In this document: positions 11,405 to 23,874 of the stretch, piece after piece
Layout of the letters: each line of letters starts with the position of its first letter
Numbering within the stretch: the stretch's first letter is position 1
From: Sindora glabra
Lineage: Eukaryota; Streptophyta; Magnoliopsida; Fabales; Fabaceae
DNA length: 64,000 nucleotides
Direction of reading: 5' to 3'
Assembly (NCBI GenBank): GCA_020226215.1
Contig: CM035236.1
Span: 59,439,809-59,503,808 of the forward strand
Program-made: the position numbers and the translations under genes
The notes under the pieces: model-generated
Databases searched by the model: none
Told to the model about the DNA's origin: nothing
Seen by the model: only the letters and a program-made list of their open reading frames with translations

Positions 11405-14400
11405 CACTATTACAAAAATGGGATACTCCATTTCTACATTGATGTCGATCCAAGTTAATATTGATATCTATTTTGATACAGTGACATTTTTTGAAATTAT
11501 ATGTAAACTTAAAATAACACTTAATAAATATAATAAATGTCCATGAGGATATGGTAACAATTTTAAAATTATTAGGAAACTTAAGATCTCAATTATAAGA
11601 ATAACTAATGTTAAAACTTAAAATAATACTTAATAAATATAATAAATGTCCATAAGGATATGGTGACAATTCTAAAATTATTAGGAAACCTAAGATCTCG
11701 ATTATAAGAATAACTAATGTTAAAAGTATAGCATTGAAGATAGATTAGAAAACATGAGAACCTAAGACATCTAGTTTTTCAAATACATGATATTTAGATG
11801 TATTCTATAAGTTTAAAGACATTTCAAGAGTTTCTTTATAGAAAGTTTATACGTTGATTTTGTATGTAACCAAAGTTTAATAGTATGGCAATTGCCAACT
11901 TTCTTGAACTAGCGCATGATTAAAATATCGATTTTGTTAATATCCAATGTCTAAGGTTTTTTAGATTGCCTATAAATTTTACTCTCACTCTTCATTTGCG
12001 ACATTTCTATAACACCTTCATTACCTAAATTGAGAGTTTAAGTTAGAATAAGTTACCTATTATTGTAACACATTTAGAAATGCTGTTAGCCTACTTTGAT
12101 ATTTCAACCATTATCTAATATCAAGGAATGGAAGGGATAGTTGAAATGAACTAACAACCCTTCAAAATGTGTTACAATAATGGGTGAGCTATCTTTAAAT
12201 TTCACCTAAACTCTATAGTTAGTAATGGAGACTAATATATTGTGAAGATCTCTAAAATGCTTGCTAAGTGCCTATAAATATGCAACGAAACAGAGATTTA
12301 TTCAACACTTAGGAATTTGCTTCAAAGATTTTGATACAAATGTTTGTAAATTTAGTTTAGGTATTTTATTGTATAGTTTTAGTGCTTGTTTTAATGCAAT
12401 TTTTGTGATCATTTTGCCATCCTAATATATATGTAATGAGATTTAAACAACAATAAAGTGTCAAAATAAATTTTCAAAATTACTTGTCTTTTTTCTCAAT
12501 TGTTTGTACTTTTAGAAAGCAACAAATGACAATTAAATGATATATATGTATGTAATGAGATGTTGAAAGAAAGGAAATTTCAATGTCAATTTGTAGAATA
12601 ATTTTCTCTTTACTTATTTATTTATACTTTCATAATAAATTATTTAATAACAATTAAACTTTACACTAGATTTGTATAAACGGCATTTGAATTATAAAGT
12701 TTACCAAATAGAAGACATCAAAATATGAATAACTACAAATAATATGTTCAAAATAGTTAAAAAAAATAACTTTCTCTTTATTTTCCTAATTTTAATGTAG
12801 AATATTTAGAAAATTGACATTTAAATAACTTATAATGTCAATTATTTACAAAATAGATATCTAAATATATTCCAAATGTTCTTGTTGAAGAAATGACAAA
12901 CTTTAACATATCGATTTTGGACTTACCAAGGTTTAAACAAATGGCATTTATGAGGTTAAGAAGAAACCGCAAAAATTTAATATGTCAATTTTAGATTTAA
13001 CAGACATCTAAATGGAGTTCATTTACAAGCTTATGGAGAAATTGCAAAAACTTAAGAAGCCCATTTTGTAAATAATCATCATCTAATGCTATTTCAATCC
13101 TTGTGATAATTCATGTCAAAAGCTTACACATAGATTAAGTACTTAATTGGTGTATCAAGGTATGGCAACAGCTACTTTCTTAAGATATAATCAAACTTAT
13201 GACATGATTTTCTATTAATAATTGATGTCTAAGTTTTTTTGCATAATGCTTATAAATTCCATTATCACTATGCATTTGAAACATCTCGGTGATGTCTTAA
13301 CCTCCATTATTTAATTTAAGAGTTTACGTTAAATATGAGGATAGCTTCCCCTCCATTTCATGTGAAACATTTGGAGATCTTATGAATCTTGTTGAAAGAT
13401 TTGCCTCCTCTAATATATCTAATTTCACATATTAGCAAGTCCTTTCACCAGAATCATTCTAAATGTGAGATTTACCAATATGTAAAAGCAAAGATATTAG
13501 AAGAGGCAAATCCTTTGATAAGAATTACAGCATTTTTAAATGTGTCAAATGAAACAGAAGGGGAGTTATTATTGTATTTAGCCCAAACTCTTGCATTAAT
13601 AATGAAGACAAATGTATTGCCTAAACTTAGTAATGCTGAATACAATGATTTATACCCTTTAAATCAGAAGCCTTCAAGCAATATGAAAAAAAGTGTAATT
13701 CTTCATTAAAATCAAAATTGAGGGAAATTCACTTTTCATTTTCATCGTAAGGATGACACAAAATTGTTTAGGAATGCCTTATAAAGGAATTACGAGTACA
13801 GGATAATTCCAATTATACATTATCCTTCTTTAAAGTATATTTATTGTAAATGATAAATCTGTTGGTTATTGGAAATTATAGTGTTTTTTATGTATATGTC
13901 AATGTAATGATATAGAAATAAATAAAATTACAAAATATATTTTTATAATAAAATTGTCTCCTTTCTCATTTGATTCCACATTTATATTTAATTTGTTGTT
14001 ATTTTTATCTATTTAATTGTATAAGAAAAATATCGTAATGTAAAAAAGAATTTTAATGCTACAAATTTCATTTAGAGTAAGTTAAATTAAAAAAATTAAT
14101 TACTTCAAAAAATGATGCTACTATTTTTATGAAATTTATACTTAATTTTTAAAATTGTTATTTCAAAGAATATGAAAAAAGTTCCCCAAACAAAAGATAT
14201 CAATTTTTTTAATTAACTGACATTAAAGTATTATGATCAATTTTTATTTAATAACCAACATTAAACATTGTTTCATAAGATAATGTTGTCTTATTATAGA
14301 CAACAATATTTTTTAGACTTAACTGGCATGTAATATCTAACGTGGTTTACTTGAGTTACCTTTATACATTAGTGTTTTTTAATAATTGATATGGAAACTT

Positions 14401-15471
14401 TTACCTTTTAATGTGACTTGAAAATTTGGAAAGAAAAAAAAGAGGTAGAGCATGATGCAAGTTAAAAATAAAAAGAGTAAGGCATAAGTACCATTTGCAA
14501 ATTTTATTTTGAAACTCTTTCAATCTTAAAATGATTCTCTATTTCACAAGTATGATCACCTTTCAACTTAGAGATAATTCCCTACAATTTTGTACTTATG
14601 TTCACCAATTATTTTATATGATTGATGTTTTGTTAGCCCATCATTACATATGTGAGTTTTAATACTCCTTAGCAAAAATATAAAATATAAATGTAAAGAT
14701 TTGTTTAGTTTTTGTATTTATCCTTGTAGCTCAATTTACGATTTCATAATCAACCATATTTTGTTATATGTAATTTTGATGTAGCTTTTATGAGTTTGTT
14801 CAAGTAAGAAACATAATTTCATTTATCTTATTTGGAATTCGATGATATTATTTATTATTTATTTATATGAAATATTTAATATCATACATCAAAGAATGCT
14901 TATTGTATTTACAATTATTGTATTTAAGAGTGTTTTTCTAGAGAGAGCAATCTCACATATTGAGTAATAAATATCAAAATAGATTTAGTGAGATATTTAT
15001 CTCTAATCGGAGTGTTGGATATAATCTTTTATCATTTTCAAATTTTTATTTAATTGATTCTTTAAAATTATTGAAATTGCGATTTTGTAATGTCATAGGA
15101 GATATTTGTTTCTATTGTTAGTGTGGGTGTTCTATAAGGAGGAATATAGAGGAAACAAGGAGGATTATGGAGAGAGGAATTGGGGAAGGGAGTTAGGGTT
15201 GGGATAGGTTATAACATACCACACTAATTATTCAAAAAAAAAAAATCAAAGTGGTATTACAAACATTGTATATTATTTTTTTATACATAATGCTTCAAAA
15301 GAAACAATCTCATTTACTTTTAGTTTAATAATCAATATTATTGTTATTATTTATGACAATTATAAACCTGTTGTTAAAATTGATATATAATAATGTTTGA
15401 TTAGACATTAGTCAAAAATCAACATATAATCTTCTAAAGACTCGATATTTATTTACAATATTGTAGTAGTG
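11405..15471. mobile_element. Non-autonomous CACTA (En/Spm-like) element 1
   Basis: The left end is CACTATTACAA and the right end is ...TTGTAGTAGTG, the reverse complement of CACTACTACAA. Flanking trinucleotides are TAA and TGA, a one-mismatch 3 bp duplication. Internal blocks are shared with a second element at 42869-46212: the 'gcttataaattccattatcactatgcatttgaaac' type segment (twice here, near 11965 and 13240) and the GA-rich segment near 15130-15200. An inverted pair around 12060 and 12180 (TATTATTGTAACACATTT and its complement) can form a hairpin. No transposase was recognised, so it should depend on a partner element. Confidence 0.65.
13389..13709 (+). CDS. Unrecognised 106-codon reading frame inside CACTA element 1
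   Basis: The frame encodes a mixed-composition peptide with segments such as KCEIYQYVKAKILEEANPL and NETEGELLLYLAQTLALI, predicted helical and leucine-rich. Its codon use looks less AT-biased and more protein-like than neighbouring chance frames. I do not recognise the family. The corresponding part of CACTA element 2 does not contain it, so it may be a captured host exon or a leftover of the element's own protein. No intron signals, promoter or second exon could be assigned. It may also be chance. Confidence 0.3.
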   Translation: MLKDLPPLIYLISHISKSFHQNHSKCEIYQYVKAKILEEANPLIRITAFLNVSNETEGELLLYLAQTLALIMKTNVLPKLSNAEYNDLYPLNQKPSSNMKKSVILH

Positions 15472-15729
15472 TGACTACATGAAATTCATTGTTTTCTTGT
15501 TCTTCAATGTACTTTGGCAAATGAATAAAATTAAATCAACACCTCCCAATCCAAATCTTTTATAAAATATGAAATTTAATTAGGAAAACAAATATAAAAT
15601 ACATACATAATCATCCACTAAAGAGTAAATTAGTGTAATTCACTTCCAACCTAAAACACAAGCTTAATAAAAATCAAATCATCATAAAATAATAAATAAT
15701 ATATAGCCCAACATAATTAAGTAACCCTA

Positions 15730-15735
15730 TTTATT
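15730..15735 (-). promoter_or_regulatory. Candidate polyadenylation signal of the caleosin gene
   Basis: AATAAA on the - strand, about 86 bases after the stop codon, in an AT-rich 3' region. The end of CACTA element 1 lies only about 350 bp beyond the stop codon. Confidence 0.45.
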
Positions 15736-15820
15736 ATCTTAATTCAATTTTCAGCTTTAGTTAGGTTTTTTCCATCCAGATTTTCTAGTATGAATCCTTT
15801 GCCTTGAAATAAATATCAAA

Positions 15821-18817
15821 TTACTTTTTCTTTTTCTCAGCTGAGTGTTCCTTTTCCATCTGAGCAAACAAGCTTCCGTCATAAACAGATCGAACTGTTT
15901 CTTTCTGGAGAAAACCGTTCTTGTCTTTGCAAAGGATATAAAGGATTTTCCACTCTGAGTAGGCAGCAATCCTGTGTGCAACATTTTCCAGAAAGTATTT
16001 GAGGAGTTTGGATTATTTTTTTGGTATTTTAGATTTGTTCCTTCTTCATTAGAAAGATAAACACAATTTTTATATACATAACATTCTCAAAAATCCTTTT
16101 TATGTATAATAAAATTAAAAAAATAGTAGTTTATCATCTTCCAACATGATAGAAAATTAATCAATAGGAAACCAAAAAAAAAAAAAAAAAGAGAGAATTT
16201 AACTCCACCGTAAAAAGATGAAGAATGAGATTAGCGAATGTTGTGACAAATTAACATACCATCCTAAGTAGTCCTTCAGTTCTCTGTTGGCCTTTAGAAA
16301 ATCCATTAGTTCATCAGATGTCAAAGCATTTGGATTTGTATGAGCATGCTTCTTGAAAATTTCTTCAAAATTTTCAGGAACAAACCTAAAATTTTATTTT
16401 GATCAAAAAATGTTTCAATGAATAAGCTCTATGAAACAAGAATCCAAACATAAAGTAACAAGATGTAATTTGGTTGACAAAAAACAATATAAGTGCAACT
16501 TTCTAAAAAATAAAATATAACGTGCATTGTTTGATTAGTCACAAATTTACAAAATAGGAGAATTAGAACTTTTAAGAGAGTTTTACTTTGCATAAAATGT
16601 TAAAAGTTATTTACTTATTTCTCCTTGACAAGATCTTTTTATAAAATGTTTTATTTTTTATTATTAATAAAACAACTTTACGTACTCTCTTAAAAGTTTA
16701 TATGAAATTTCGAATCTTGTATATAGAATTTTTAAAGTAGAACAAGAATATGAAATTATATGAAAGTTTAATATTTATAATTTTTAAACTATTAATTAAA
16801 TTCAATGTTTAGAGTAAGAAATTATTTAAATGATATAAATTTAATATTTAAAAACTGGTGCTCAATTATAATGTTAGAATTTTTAGTACCATCGAATACT
16901 TACTTCAAGAATAAAACATTGTTTCTTAATAATAAATCAACGAAGGATCAAGATTTGGGCCTAATAACGTGGAGAAAATGGTAATCAAATGAGAAATGTT
17001 TACCTTCCTTCCGTATCATAGACGCCAGAATCACTGGTATGTTTAGCAAGATGTATGTTGTTAACTTCAATCGGGAATAATGGAGAAGGAAACTTTCCCT
17101 ACACAATGACAAACAGGCAAATCCTGATGGTTCATAAATTTATAGAAACATTTTCAGATGTAACCAACTTCCTAATGCTACCATTCAAGAGTCATTCAAC
17201 ATACGATTATCAAATAAGAAATTCTATTATGATTCTGTAGGATTAATAAGATTAAATTTATATCAGTTTGATTCATATAAAATTAATTTTACTTTAAATT
17301 TTAATCCTTTTATAGAATAATTTAATTGTTCCATATCATATATGGAAGGATTAAAATTTAATGTAGAATTAATCTTACAAAAACAAAATTTATATAAACT
17401 TTTAGTGAAAAACAAAATTGATACAATTTTGTAAAGATCAAAATAGGATTTTAGTCTAACATTAATTGCAATCCGTTTGATTCCCACTCAATGATTGGCA
17501 TAAAAAGCTTATGGAATCAACATTAAATTTGCTAAACTCGCATTCATAAAGCCACTAAGTAGTGAGCGAGTAGTGGAGGATTTTGTCAGGATTGGACTCC
17601 TCTAAACTACAAGATACACTTTAAAGGATAAAATATATCATCCAAACCATTAATAAAAAAATCAATGGCTCATGATTTTATAAATAAAAAATAAATGAAA
17701 AAAAATTTAAATCTGTGATTGTATACTCCCTTAATTTTTTTATTAATGGCTTGGATGATGCACTTTACCTTCTAAAATGTATCTTGCACTTTAGAAGAGC
17801 CAAATCTAACTTTGTCAATATATTAGAGGTTTTAAATTTAAATCTCCTCATTATCAATGTAACAAAAAGAAAAGTAAAAAAACTTGCATTCACATTTGCA
17901 CACTTAAGCCAATTCTCACAATATAAGGAGTAATGTTGTCTATTAAAAGCTAATAATACTATCATTGGATGTGGTGAGAGAAAGTATAAAATGAAAATAA
18001 ATACAAAAGGATAAAAAATTTATGAAAACATATTTTTTGCTTGTTGTTTGAATTTATTAAAAATAAATGGAAGGAGAATTAAAAAATATTTTTATTAAAT
18101 TTAACAAGAAATACAAAAGTAATTTTATAAAATAATAAAATTACCCTTATTGCAAATCAATGAAGTTATAAATATACTTCAAGGTAATTTTGAAAACCTA
18201 TGAATATAAATGTTAGCGCGTAGACACGCACATGCGTTGTAGCAAGATATATACAATATTTTGTGAACTTATGTCTAGCTCTTAAAACCATAATAAAAAT
18301 GATAAAAAAATAAAGAAAATAATTCAAATCCCTCCCCAGCGTGGACACACCTGCTTTCCTCTCTTTTTTCATTGCAGGGATGTGATAACCCATTATGGCT
18401 CATTTGGTATAGTAATGAAATTATTGATTATTAATAAATTCAATATTTAAATTGATTTTATATTTAACATGATTTTTAAGCAGTAATAGACCTTTCAAAG
18501 AGAAATGATGCTAAAAGTTTTTAGCTAAAGAAATTTGATTATAAAAAATAAGTTACAACTGGTTACTGATTATTTAATCATCATTTTTTTATTAATTAAA
18601 AACTTCAAATATCTTTTCCCTTTAAAAAATTAATTATTACTAAATATTAAATAAAACATAAAATTAACTACAAATTCAATTTTTCAATAATCAATTATTT
18701 CATTTTATGATTGATGACATCTTTTGAAAATTATCAATTATACGTAATTTATTTATATTTGGATGATATATGAAAAAAAATAACTTTTTATTTTTAAATT
18801 ATTGTAAATAAAAATAA

Positions 18818-18851
<34 letters not shown>

Positions 18852-21800
18852 TGGAGTTTATCATTATTATGTTATTAAAATTAAAATAAAAACAATGAAG
18901 AAAAAACATATCTAAAATAGAAGTTAAAAGAGTATAAATCTTAATAACAAAAGCTAGTAACTTTTAGTTAAGTTGAATTATTGTCTATATATCATTAATG
19001 AAAATTTTTAAAACAAAAACAAACATCTCTAAAAAAAATAATAATCAATTATTGATTATTGTGATTTTAATCGTTATACAAACATAGAAAATTTATTGAG
19101 AATTCTAATCCATGAGACCCGCTGATATATATAGAATCTATATTTCTTATTGTATCTATCTTCTCATGTCCACGTAAAAGTTCGAAAAATTCCCGTCAGA
19201 TTGGAATGAAAATTTTGGGCACACTACCAATAAATATTAAAAAAAAAATTATGGATGATCACTTGAAGAATTAATTATTTTATTAATTGTTTTAGTAATT
19301 AGATATTTCCCCTCACCCCCTGTATCGATGATTTTTTTTATGTAAAAAAAGTTTAAATTCATTTTTATAAATATTATGATATGCAAAACATTCGAACTGA
19401 GAATATCACTCGTTCAAACCTTTCGGTGCGAATACATCTCCCATTGGACGGACTGTAAAATGAAAACCACTTCTGCCGACTTCCTTCCGCACATTTTATT
19501 CCTCACGGTTCTCCTTTTAAGTTAGCCAAAGTATTCTATGCTCCAAATATATTACATATTCTCGTAACTACTAAATAAAAAAAATATTTATCACCTTATT
19601 TGATTATTTATCTATTTTATGAAGTTTATGTACTTAACAAATACTAGCTTCTTCATATATACTTTCGCACATATTTAAAAGTTTTTTACTCGGTTTAAAA
19701 TATCATTTTTTATAATTTTAATATTTGTTTTATATTTAAATTACATTAATATATTTGTTTTATATTTTTTTCATACTACAATTTTTTTACAACTCTTTTA
19801 AGTTTCTCTCTCTCTCTCTCTCTTTCTCTCTCTAATTTTGTATGTCATTTATTAGCTTCCTTCATATAAAAACACTCAATATTATAATTTATCTCTAACT
19901 TTAATTTTCATAAATGAGATTTATAAACAATGTCAATCTATTTTCATTTTTCTTAAATTATTTTGTATAAAATCATATCTATAATTTTTTTAGTAAAAAA
20001 GCTATGACTAGAATTTAGATTTATGTAATTATAGCTTTAATTTAAAATCAGTTAAAATTACATTTAAATATGTAATTAAATAAATGATCAATTTATGATA
20101 TAATAAACACAATTTAATTTATTTAATCCTATACACCTTCATTATTAATTAATGAAAAAAATAGTATTTTAGATAAATTATACAGTTTCTTTAAATGAGA
20201 AAATATCTTTGATTATTTGTTACTATGTATCATTTTACACATAGTATTTGAGAAATTAAAATCCCTTCATATTTTTATTTTATATAGCAGTTATAAAAAA
20301 AATTATTACAGTAAATATAAAATAATTTTAAACATTATAATATTTAAAAAAATTAATTCAATAAATATTAATTAGTCCTATCTTTTAAATTAAGAGTTGA
20401 ACAAAGCAAACTTTTTTTCTTCCCAATAAATTTAATTTTTTTAATATTATATTAATTTTTATTTCTTAATAACATTTAAGTGATTTTTTGTTATTAATTT
20501 AATTATTATTTTTAATAGAGTAATTATCTATTACTTCTCATTTCATGAAAAATATTTTATTTAAAATAAGTAAAAATTATTACATTGTTCATTTTTTTCT
20601 GTTAAATATATGCAATCCATATTTGGTTTTGGGGAAAAAAAGAGAATTGGGTTCCAAAACATACCGATCTGCTTTATATTAGTATTAGCATAGATGGATA
20701 AATTTTCAATTTTTAAGGCATTAAAAATTATACAAATTAATAAATATCTTTTCATTTATTGATCATAATTAAAAATATGTAATATTAAAAATGGTATAAG
20801 CTGACAAGAATTACTCATAAATTCTTTTACCGTTATTTAGGACTTAAAAAAATTAGAATTCAATTTCAAATTCATGAATAATTTTATGTATGAATTTAAT
20901 TGCCAATGAAATGAATTCCCGTTATTTGAAGTTTCAAATAAGGGGTTACTTAATGTGGATTAGCTTTTCACGCCCAAAATCTTCGCCAATATCATCAAAC
21001 ACAGAACGGGCAGGGAAATAGTTTCCTTAATCAAACAGAAACAATTGAAGAGAAAAGAAAATAACTTTCAGGAAAAGTGAGAAATTACAGGGCGGGTTTT
21101 CCGACTGAGACCGAAATTGATGAAAAGTGAAGCTCCAATGGACAGTGGAATCCCACAGCCTATTGCACGAATTCCTGCAATTAATCGAAGCCTCCTTTAC
21201 TAACTGAAATCAAGCAAACTCATTTTTTTTTTCCTATTTTCTTTTAATGAAATTAGTTAACATATTTGAAAAAGAAAAAAACCAACCTTGAAAGGTTTCC
21301 CATGGATAAATGATGCCGTCTTGATTCCTGTCAAAGAATGCAACGTGCTTCTGTAGAACATTCTGATCAAGTGGTGTCGGTTTCTCAAGCAGTGCTGCTC
21401 CTTCAATAAGATCAAATATTATAGTTTAAAATGAGAATTTTAAGAATTTTAAACTGCGGATTGCAACAAATAGAATCTTGATATTATGATTATAATATCT
21501 TTTACAATCGCAATTTTCTGTATTTACGTATAATTTTATTAATTCGGGCGTAACTGCAGTAATGATTTAAAGTATATTAAAAATATTGCGAAAAAATAAT
21601 CAAGAATGATAGTAATCTTGAAAAAAATAAAAAAAAAAACATAGACTAAAAGTACAATAAGACTAAAAATTATAATATTTCAAAATTTGTGTTTTAAATT
21701 GGGACCGAACGACAGTTGTAATTGTAGTATTTGTTGCAACCGTTGTACTGTCCTTGCAGCCACAATTTTCTGAATGTTGATAATTTTGTTAATCGCAGTC

Positions 21801-22051
21801 AATTACAATCACAGTTCAGAGCCGTCTGAAAATTTTGATCAAAGAACAGATCAAGGATGATAATCCTCTTGAAAAAAAAAAACCAAAAAAATCGAGGAAA
21901 AGTACAAAGACAGAGAAACGATGAATCAAAAGCAATAAAAACAGAAGAAAAGTACCAACACAGAATAATGATGAATCAAAAGCAATAAAAAAACAAAACT
22001 TGAGGTACCTTCTTGAATATCGAAGCTGTCCGAAGAAGAAGAGGTAGCCAT
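15821..22051 (-). CDS. PXG: Caleosin / peroxygenase, six exons, 204 aa
   Basis: Coding exons on the - strand: 22051-22009, 21400-21287, 21174-21089, 17098-17004, 16385-16260 and 15971-15821. All introns are GT...AG and the joined length is 615 bases including TAA. Caleosins are lipid-droplet or ER-bound, haem-containing, calcium-binding peroxygenases that oxidise unsaturated lipids using hydroperoxides. Residues 38-49 form a textbook EF-hand loop (DRNQDGIIYPWE). Residues 54-75 are the hydrophobic membrane segment. P81, P85, P87 and P90 form the proline-knot region (FPSPLFP). H33 (KHVAFFD) and H101 (IHLAKH) lie 68 residues apart, the spacing of the two haem-ligand histidines of Arabidopsis PXG1. 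The C-terminus has YDGSLF (185-190) and a lysine tail. The ATG was chosen because it starts MATSSSSDSF, gives an exon in phase with exon 2, and has a CT-rich leader. The length fits the short, non-seed class (PXG4-like) rather than the ~240 aa seed form; the exact orthologue is not resolved. All key residues are present. Confidence 0.95.
17592..17803. mobile_element. Fold-back MITE in intron 3 (212 bp)
   Basis: The left arm (17592-17662) and right arm (17736-17803) are inverted copies: both read roughly TTGG.CTC.TCTAAA.T.CAAGATAC and later CATCCAA.CCATTAATAAAAAAAT. Arms of about 70 bp enclose a loop of about 70 bp. The flanking duplication is unclear. Confidence 0.75.
18404..19086. mobile_element. 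Possible MITE in intron 3
   Basis: The left side reads TTTGGTATAGTAATGAAATT and the reverse complement of the right side reads TTTGTATAACGATTAAAATC, followed on both sides by 'attgattattaat'-like sequence. This could be a diverged terminal inverted repeat. No target duplication was found, so the call is weak. Confidence 0.3.
18821..18849. repeat. (GA)n microsatellite
   Basis: An uninterrupted 29 bp GA run in intron 3 of the caleosin gene. Confidence 0.95.
19805..19833. repeat. (CT)n microsatellite
   Basis: A CT run with a single TTT interruption, in intron 3 of the caleosin gene. Confidence 0.9.
21420..21995 (-). repeat. Tandem duplications within intron 1 of the caleosin gene
   Basis: Two similar segments lie around 21475-21655 and 21720-21910. 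Both contain 'caattttctg...ttgataattttgttaat' type sequence and both end with 'atcaag.atgata.t..tcttgaaaaaa...agtac'. A second, small duplication of GATGAATCAAAAGCAATAAAA occurs near 21920 and 21970. Confidence 0.6.
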
Positions 22052-22260
22052 GGATGAGAAAGAATGAAGAACAGAAAAGAGTGTGCTTGTGATGGAAGCA
22101 AATTAAAGGAGAGAATGAATGAAGCAATTAAGCAAAGAGAGAAGAGGGCAGAGAGCCTTTTGAAAAAATGCTAAATGGCTAGAGATAATGAGAGTACGCT
22201 TTATGTGAGAATTTGTTCTGTCGGATTTCGGCTTCAGTAGCTCTCATATAAGTTTCCAAC
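22052..22260 (-). promoter_or_regulatory. 5' leader and candidate core promoter of the caleosin gene
   Basis: On the - strand the sequence before the ATG is CT-rich, as is common for plant leaders (about 22052-22155). A TATA-like TTATATGAG lies at 22251-22243, about 190 bases before the start codon, which would give a leader of roughly 160 bases. The transcription start itself cannot be placed from sequence alone. Confidence 0.4.
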
Positions 22261-23639
22261 CGATCCGCTAAAATGAAAGAACAGAAAACATGTTTCGAAA
22301 CTCGTTTCTTATTTTAAAATCGTAAGTGAAATACGGCAATGACTTCACAAACTTCAATACCCATAGTGTAAGAAGGATGGTTGTGTTTAATAAAAGACAG
22401 AAGTAAAATTTTTAAATATTTATTATGAATTTTTATTCAAATTATAATATGTATATTAATTATATTATTAATAATTATAATAACAAATAATTAAAATCAA
22501 ATCTAGAAAGCTATTTTCTTTAAATCATTCTTCTTTCCGATATTTTATATTATATTTTATGATTTAATTTTTAATTACATATTATATATTCTTTTATGAT
22601 ATTATATAATTATATATTATTTTTCTCTATCTTCTTGTTTATCCTTGTTATCTTTAATACTCTAAAGAATTCCAACGCTGAGTTTGTTATAAAGTTTTTT
22701 ATGTAAAATATTAAAACATAATTTAAAGAAAATAGCTTTTTAGATTTAATTATAAATAAATGATTATTATAATTATTGATAATAATTAAAAGACTAATCA
22801 ATACACATGTAGTTATTATTGATGAATGATTATTTAGAGAATCCCCATCGGTATCATTTAAAATAGTTGTTTTGGATTGATTAAGAGACTTATTGTTTTG
22901 GATTGATTATTTAGAGACTAATCAATATACATGGGTTGGGCAAGAACCCTCGCACTACTTTTTAAATGTCTACTACCTCCAATTCTTTTTGTTTAAAATA
23001 ATAAATATAAAAAAATTAAATAATAATAAATAAGCTCAGTTTCAGAAAAAATGAATTGCAATTGCAATTTCCTAATATCAGAAAGGAAGAGGGCGTAAAT
23101 TTTTAGGAAATAATTCAAAGGGAAGATGGGGAGCAACATTTGGGTAAAGCCACCCCATCAAAGGAAAAGATCGGCTTCTTCCCGGATCCGGCAGTTAACT
23201 AGTTAAGGAACTCCAATTCCACCTTTTCCCTTTTGTTATTTTCTTCCGGCAATGAAGAAAAAACCATGCAAAAATTTCTGTGTTTCATGGTTTACAAAAG
23301 AAATTTTAAATATTTTCTATAAAAATAATTTCATTTATAATTATAAATATTAAAATAAAAAAAAATTCATTTATTAAATAATAAATAATAGAATGTGGAA
23401 AAAATAATATTTCCTATTTCAAAGAAAATGTTATATTTATTTATTATTATAATGTTATATATAATTCTTTAGTCATAATATAATATATAAATATATAACT
23501 TTTCTTCTATTTATATATATAAATAATTATATCTTTCAATGAAAATATTTTTCTAATAAATCGAGCAAAGCCTAAATTTTATTAGGTCTATTTTTTGTGA
23601 CAAATGAAAAAAGAAAAGAAAAGAAAAGGGAGAATGAAT
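22261..23639. other. AT-rich upstream region
   Basis: No gene recognised. There is a short duplication (TTGTTTTGGATTGATTA at about 22867 and 22893) and a repeated 'attatttagaga..aatc' motif near 22830 and 22907. A moderately GC-richer patch at 23095-23230 (with CCCGGATCCGG) may be old genic or regulatory DNA. Confidence 0.4.
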
Positions 23640-23850
23640 TGAAATTCTACGGATTGTGGCCTTACGCCAACCGCATTCGTTCTCCCGTGTGAACGTCCCA
23701 ATAGGTGGTAGTTACGACTTCTCGCGCGATCCACACGCCTCTTTAGATCTCTTCAAGTCGAAAAGACGGCAGAACCGCTTCCGTGGGACCCATTTATTCC
23801 ACAGATTGGTATCACGTGTTTGTCACGCGCCCCTTTAAGGTTTTTTATTC
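23640..23850. promoter_or_regulatory. GC-rich island with a G-box, upstream of the caleosin gene
   Basis: About 200 bp with many CpG steps (CGCGCG, ACGCGCC) in a region otherwise above 75 % AT. It contains TCACGTGT (about 23811-23818), a G-box/ABRE-type core, near GTCACGCG. A 60-codon open frame crosses it, but the peptide is not recognisable. It could be a distal regulatory region of the caleosin gene (start codon about 1.6-1.8 kb away) or the remains of another gene's 5' end. Confidence 0.35.
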
Positions 23851-23874
23851 CGGATCAACTAAAATTTTATAAAT

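Larger units (their letters stand above)
17099..21088 (-). other. Intron 3 of the caleosin gene (3,990 bp)
   Basis: The donor is GTAATTTC next to exon 3 (CGC CCT) and the acceptor is TTGTGTAG before exon 4 (GGA AAG). The other introns are 608, 112, 618 and 288 bp, so this one is unusually long. It holds a fold-back MITE (17592-17803), a possible second MITE (about 18404-19086), a (GA)n tract, a (CT)n tract and long AT-rich stretches. The small open frames inside it are chance or MITE by-products. Confidence 0.85.

Noticed and set aside
15757..15984. 75-codon minus-strand open frame at the 3' end of the caleosin gene
   Set aside because: It overlaps exon 6 in the wrong frame. The exon 6 frame joined to exon 5 gives the conserved caleosin C-terminus (for example VYDGSLF), so this frame is a shadow.
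17715..17965. Open frames on both strands in intron 3 of the caleosin gene
   Set aside because: They overlap the fold-back MITE and have no recognisable domain.
19380..19450. Possible tRNA-derived SINE (ATTCGAACTGAGAATATCAC, GTTCAAACC)
   Set aside because: There are promoter-box-like bits only, with no box A at the right distance, no 3' tail and no duplication.
23656..23838. 60-codon open frame in the GC-rich island
   Set aside because: The peptide is not recognisable and there are no splice or leader signals; higher GC makes open frames likelier by chance.
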